From NCBI GenBank assembly GCA_030528815.1, contig JAUMYE010000030.1, forward strand, positions 2,152 through 9,958: a stretch of 7,807 nucleotides of DNA, read 5' to 3'. The notes under the pieces were generated by a model. That model had not been told where the DNA came from. It made no database searches and saw only the letters and a program-made list of their open reading frames with translations. Positions 4,959 to 7,807 of the stretch are shown here, piece by piece. Each line of letters opens with the position of its first letter. The first letter of the stretch is position 1. The position numbers were made by a program, and so were the translations under genes. Source of the DNA: Candidatus Saccharimonadota bacterium. Lineage in GTDB: Bacteria; Patescibacteriota; Saccharimonadia; Saccharimonadales; Saccharimonadaceae.

Positions 4959-7151
4959 ATGGAGAATAAAAAACAGGCCGAGGAGGCTCGTCGCGCAAGA
5001 CTCTTAAAGATGCGTGCGGAGCGTCTTCCGGACATAAAGAAACAATTTGAGGAAAACCAAAAGCGAAACTTTAACGCTAATTTTGGACCTGGCGGAAAAG
5101 ACGAAGCTCTTGTAAAGAAGAGCAATGCCAAGAAGACTACGAAAGCCACAAATAGCAAAGCTGGCGCCACGAAGTCTGCAAAGGCTACTAAAACTAGCAA
5201 ATCCGGCAAAGCCGCAAAAGATACTAAGGCAAGCAAGAATGCTAAGCTAACCCCAGCGCAGGCGCGCAATGTTGCGCTTGGCGTTTCGACTCGCAAAGGC
5301 GAAATGGTTCACCATCAGCGCATGCTTAGCCAGGATGTTAACATGCAGGCTACGCAGCATATTATTGGTATCCCAGTAAACAAATCTCGCTACAACGGCT
5401 ACAAGGGGCAGCAGGTTACAATGAGCCAAATCCGTTCGGCTCGTCCAGACAAAGATGCTGTTCGTATTATTCCTATTGGTGGTCTTGGCGAATTTGGTAT
5501 CGGCAAGAACATGACCGCCTTTGAGTATCAGGGCGAAATCGTCCTTATTGATATGGGTACGCTTTTTGCCGACGCCGATTATCCTGGCGTTAACTATATG
5601 GTTCCAGATTGTAAGTGGCTTGATGATAACCGCGATAAAGTGAAGGCGATTCTCTTTACTCATGCCCACCTTGATCACATTGGTGCTTGTAAGCATCTTT
5701 TGCCATACTTTGGTCCAATGGTTCCTGTTTATGGTACGGCCTTTACGGTTGGCATGATCAAGAAGCAGATGTCCGAAGTTCCTGATGTTCCAGAAATGAA
5801 CTACCAGGTTGTCGAGCCATTGAAGCATGATATTATCAAGGTTTCTCAGCACTTTAGCGTCGAGTTTGTTCATATGCTTCACTCGATTCCTGGCAATACT
5901 TCGATTGTTCTTCGCACGCCAAACGGCGCAATCTTGGTCTCTGGCGACTGGCGTTTCGAAAACCATCCAATGGATATTCCTGCGGACTACGACCGCCTAA
6001 TCGAGATTAGCGAAAAAGAAGGCTTTGCCTTGATGCTCAACGAATCTACGAACATCGACGTTCCTGGTACGCACCCACATAGCGAATATGATGTTGGTGA
6101 AAACCTTGGCCGCGTTATGGACCACTATGCTAACGGTCGCGTGATTATTTCCTGCTTCTCGAGCCAGGTTAAACGTATTGAATCGGTGCTTCGTGAAGCT
6201 TCCGAGCGTGGTAGAAAAGTTGCCTTCGCTGGTTTCTCGATGATTAACAACGTCGAGGTAGCACTTCGTGCTAAGGCTATCAAGGTACCAAAAGATACTG
6301 TCATGAAGATGGAAGATATTATTAAGCTTCCAGATGAAAAGGTAACGATTGTCTGTACTGGTTCTCAGGGCGAAATGAACGCTGTTCTTAATCGTATGGT
6401 TACTGGCCAGCACCGCTTCATTAAGATTAAAGCAACTGATACGATTGTCTTTGCTTCTAATCCGATTCCAGGCAACGAACCAAAGGTTACGACTACGGTT
6501 GGCGGTCTTCTTCGTGAAGGCGCACAGGTTATTCAGAACGGTAAAACTCACCTTACGAACATTGGCCCACTCCATCTTTCTGGTCACGCCTACTATGAAG
6601 ATCATGTAAAGTTTGTCTCTGACCTAAAGCCAAAGAACTACATGCCATACCACGGCGAGTTCTACATGCTAGAACACAATGCCGAGATGGCGGAAAACGT
6701 TGTTGGTATTCCACGCGATAATATTATCGTGGCCGACGATGGCGATATTGTTGAACTTATGGCTGACAAATCTATTCGCAAGAATGGTCGCATTCATGTT
6801 GGTAACAAGCTTTATGATGACGCTGATCGTCAGGTCAACGAAGCTGTCGTTAAGGATCGTATTCATATTTCTCGCGAAGGTATCTTCGTTGTAGTGCTAA
6901 CCGTCAGCAAGAAGACCGGTCGCCTCGTAAAGACTCCAGATATTGTTTCTCGCGCCTTCATCTATCTCGATGATTCCGAAGAGCTTATCGGCAAGATTCG
7001 TCACTATCTCCGCACAAAAGCTGAGCATAGTAAGGGAACCGATGCAGATTTGAAGGCTCTCAAAGACGAAATCAAGGAAGACGTAACACATATCCTCTTT
7101 GATGCGACTGGTCATACGCCAATCGTTATCCCGGTCGTAAACCGCGTCTAA
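4959..7151 (+). CDS. rnj: ribonuclease J with long basic N-terminal extension
   Basis: RNase J is a zinc-dependent metallo-beta-lactamase/beta-CASP enzyme of the cytoplasm with 5'-to-3' exonuclease and endonuclease activity in mRNA decay and rRNA maturation. The 730-aa product is about 165 residues longer than the usual 550-560. The core starts near 166 (VRIIPIGGLGEFGIGKNM). Metal-site residues visible: HAHLDH (235-240), His308, Asp330 in SGDW, His543 in LSGHA, and His565 in PYHGE. The beta-CASP part spans about 385-510, with TGSQGE (467-472) and PIPGNE (502-507). The C-terminal domain spans about 630-730 (DRIHISREGIF, DIVSRAFIYLDDSEEL, PIVIPVV), so the enzyme is complete. Residues 1-40 are a charged helix, 53-96 a Lys/Ala/Thr/Ser tract with Lys at every third position from 72, and 97-165 a linker. 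Variations: NESTN where DSTN is common (Glu362) and SSQVKR where His-Arg is common (Lys405). AGGAG lies only 3 nt before the ATG, yet no better start is seen. It is monocistronic. Confidence 0.96.
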   Translation: MENKKQAEEARRARLLKMRAERLPDIKKQFEENQKRNFNANFGPGGKDEALVKKSNAKKTTKATNSKAGATKSAKATKTSKSGKAAKDTKASKNAKLTPAQARNVALGVSTRKGEMVHHQRMLSQDVNMQATQHIIGIPVNKSRYNGYKGQQVTMSQIRSARPDKDAVRIIPIGGLGEFGIGKNMTAFEYQGEIVLIDMGTLFADADYPGVNYMVPDCKWLDDNRDKVKAILFTHAHLDHIGACKHLLPYFGPMVPVYGTAFTVGMIKKQMSEVPDVPEMNYQVVEPLKHDIIKVSQHFSVEFVHMLHSIPGNTSIVLRTPNGAILVSGDWRFENHPMDIPADYDRLIEISEKEGFALMLNESTNIDVPGTHPHSEYDVGENLGRVMDHYANGRVIISCFSSQVKRIESVLREASERGRKVAFAGFSMINNVEVALRAKAIKVPKDTVMKMEDIIKLPDEKVTIVCTGSQGEMNAVLNRMVTGQHRFIKIKATDTIVFASNPIPGNEPKVTTTVGGLLREGAQVIQNGKTHLTNIGPLHLSGHAYYEDHVKFVSDLKPKNYMPYHGEFYMLEHNAEMAENVVGIPRDNIIVADDGDIVELMADKSIRKNGRIHVGNKLYDDADRQVNEAVVKDRIHISREGIFVVVLTVSKKTGRLVKTPDIVSRAFIYLDDSEELIGKIRHYLRTKAEHSKGTDADLKALKDEIKEDVTHILFDATGHTPIVIPVVNRV

Positions 7152-7155
7152 TTAC

Positions 7156-7190
7156 AAAAATACAGCTCTAAATACAGGGCTGTATTTTTT
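7156..7190 (+). terminator. rho-independent terminator after RNase J gene
   Basis: A 14-bp stem (7156-7169 with 7176-7189, one U-G wobble at 7167/7178), a 6-nt loop AAATAC and six T (7185-7190). It starts 4 nt after the TAA. Confidence 0.92.
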
Positions 7191-7226
7191 GCGCCGAAGT
7201 GTGGAAATGCGCATTCAAAACGCTTA

Positions 7227-7235
7227 TGCTATAAT
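7227..7235 (+). promoter_or_regulatory. extended -10 promoter of the last gene
   Basis: TGC followed by TATAAT (7230-7235). The -35 region is weak. The predicted start near 7242 is only about 4 nt before the ATG at 7246, and no Shine-Dalgarno sequence is present, so the mRNA is probably leaderless or nearly so. Confidence 0.65.
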
Positions 7236-7245
7236 ATATGTAACT

Positions 7246-7807
7246 ATGGCAAATACTACTTCTAAACCAAAAACAACCAAAGCTCGCGCAAAACGCACGC
7301 TAAAGAATCCAATTTCTCGCGGCGAAGACGTTCGCGCAGCTAGCTATATTACAAGCGGGAATATTATCTCGATTTGTATTCTTGTCAGCTGTCTTTCGGC
7401 AGTTCTCGTAACTCTATTATTTAATTTCGGCTTCAAGGTATTTATTGCTAATAACGCCGAATCGCAGAGCACAAACCTAAATGTTAGCGAATATACCGAA
7501 GCATATAAAGAAGAGCTTCAGACTTCGCTCCTTGACGCTCGCAGCTTCCGCTCAATGAGCTCGAAGGCAATTCTTGGCATGATTCAGTCCAAGGCTTCTG
7601 GCTTTGTTTTGGTCGCCCCAGCATCACTAAATGATGAATCTCGCGCTTTTATCGAGAATGTTACAAATACACAGTTGCAGCATCAGGATCCAATTTTTGC
7701 AGTTGACCTTGGCGTAGTCCTATCTGTAGAAGATACTGCCTTGCTAGCAAAGCTTGGCCAAAAAGTTGACGATATGCCAACGCTTGTATATATCAAGGAA
7801 GGTGTAA
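7246..7807 (+). CDS. membrane-anchored protein, possibly thioredoxin-like, 5' part (3' end outside window)
   Basis: The open frame runs from ATG 7246 through the right edge with no stop (187 complete codons), so the protein is truncated by the window. Residues 1-36 are basic and Lys/Arg/Thr rich, presumably cytoplasmic. About 38-64 form one hydrophobic segment, probably an N-terminal anchor; Cys44 and Cys49 lie inside it. Residues 78-115 are helical. From 118 a pattern resembling the thioredoxin fold appears: a beta strand (GFVLVAP, 119-125), a helix, a strand around 149-155, a helix with ALLAKLGQKV, then MPTLVYIKEG (177-186), which looks like the cis-Pro loop and following strand of thioredoxins. 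No CXXC is present where it would be expected, so a redox role is doubtful; a structural or binding role is possible. The family call is inference. The upstream ATG at 7238 is followed directly by TAA and is not a start. Confidence 0.8.
   Translation, partial: MANTTSKPKTTKARAKRTLKNPISRGEDVRAASYITSGNIISICILVSCLSAVLVTLLFNFGFKVFIANNAESQSTNLNVSEYTEAYKEELQTSLLDARSFRSMSSKAILGMIQSKASGFVLVAPASLNDESRAFIENVTNTQLQHQDPIFAVDLGVVLSVEDTALLAKLGQKVDDMPTLVYIKEGV

Noticed and set aside
4940..4969. Nine-codon frame MNLKGDYGE overlapping the RNase J start
   Set aside because: It could couple translation, but it has no clear ribosome site of its own and such short frames arise by chance; noted only because the RNase J ribosome site is unusually close to its ATG.
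5150..5250. Lys-codon-rich stretch as a DNA tandem repeat
   Set aside because: The 9-nt period comes from the protein pattern; the intervening codons differ too much for a recent nucleotide repeat.
5247..5966. Long antisense frame (239 codons) within the RNase J gene, and a similar one at 5997-6605
   Set aside because: Both lie wholly inside a confidently identified gene, have no promoter or ribosome site, and their translations look like no known protein.
1..7807. Recoded UGA (as in Gracilibacteria or Absconditabacteria)
   Set aside because: Conserved proteins are full length without in-frame TGA and glycines use GGN codons, so the standard code suffices.
1..7807. Defence island, prophage, insertion sequence or CRISPR
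   Set aside because: No direct-repeat arrays, transposase, integrase or toxin-antitoxin pair is visible. The DUF2130 nuclease-like core alone does not make a system.

Overview
The window looks like a chromosomal stretch from a small-genome, Gram-positive-type bacterium. The best guess is Candidatus Saccharibacteria (TM7) or another Patescibacteria lineage. This is inferred from several signs together: a monocistronic nusA without rimP or infB beside it, a Sec-exported surface protein with an LPXTG-like anchor (NPETGD), a lysine-rich RNase J far longer than usual, very tight spacing, and extended -10 promoters. No rRNA or unique marker is present, so the assignment stays provisional. Reading frames are intact under the standard code, and all visible stops are TAA or TAG.

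Layout from left to right: (1) the 3' part of a DUF2130-family coiled-coil protein, entering from the left edge (2-985); (2) a 294-aa membrane-anchored extracytoplasmic protein (1032-1916) with its own promoter and terminator and outlying arginine codon use; (3) a probable 61-aa single-span membrane protein (2006-2191) that may be leaderless; (4) a perfect 14-bp hairpin able to terminate both strands, between that gene and convergent nusA (2239-3381, minus); (5) a 250-bp divergent intergenic region holding a near-perfect sigma70 promoter and a foldable nusA leader on the minus strand, and a promoter for the next gene on the plus strand; (6) a leucine-rich-repeat surface protein with a sortase-type tail (3632-4780); (7) RNase J (4959-7151) with a 165-residue basic N-terminal extension and a foldable leader; (8) the 5' part of a membrane-anchored, possibly thioredoxin-like protein (7246 to the right edge).

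Nearly every gene appears to be its own transcription unit: promoter, gene, intrinsic terminator, then the next promoter within a few tens of bases. Two genes act in core RNA metabolism (NusA in transcription elongation, termination and antitermination; RNase J in RNA decay and processing). Both have consensus-like promoters and predicted leaders of about 95 nt that can fold, which suggests post-transcriptional control. Three or four others encode envelope or surface proteins. I see no CRISPR array, tRNA, rRNA, insertion sequence or prophage signal, and no clear multi-gene defence or biosynthetic system. The most unusual items are the Lys-every-third-residue tract in RNase J, the two structured leaders, and the codon-usage outlier at 1032-1916.
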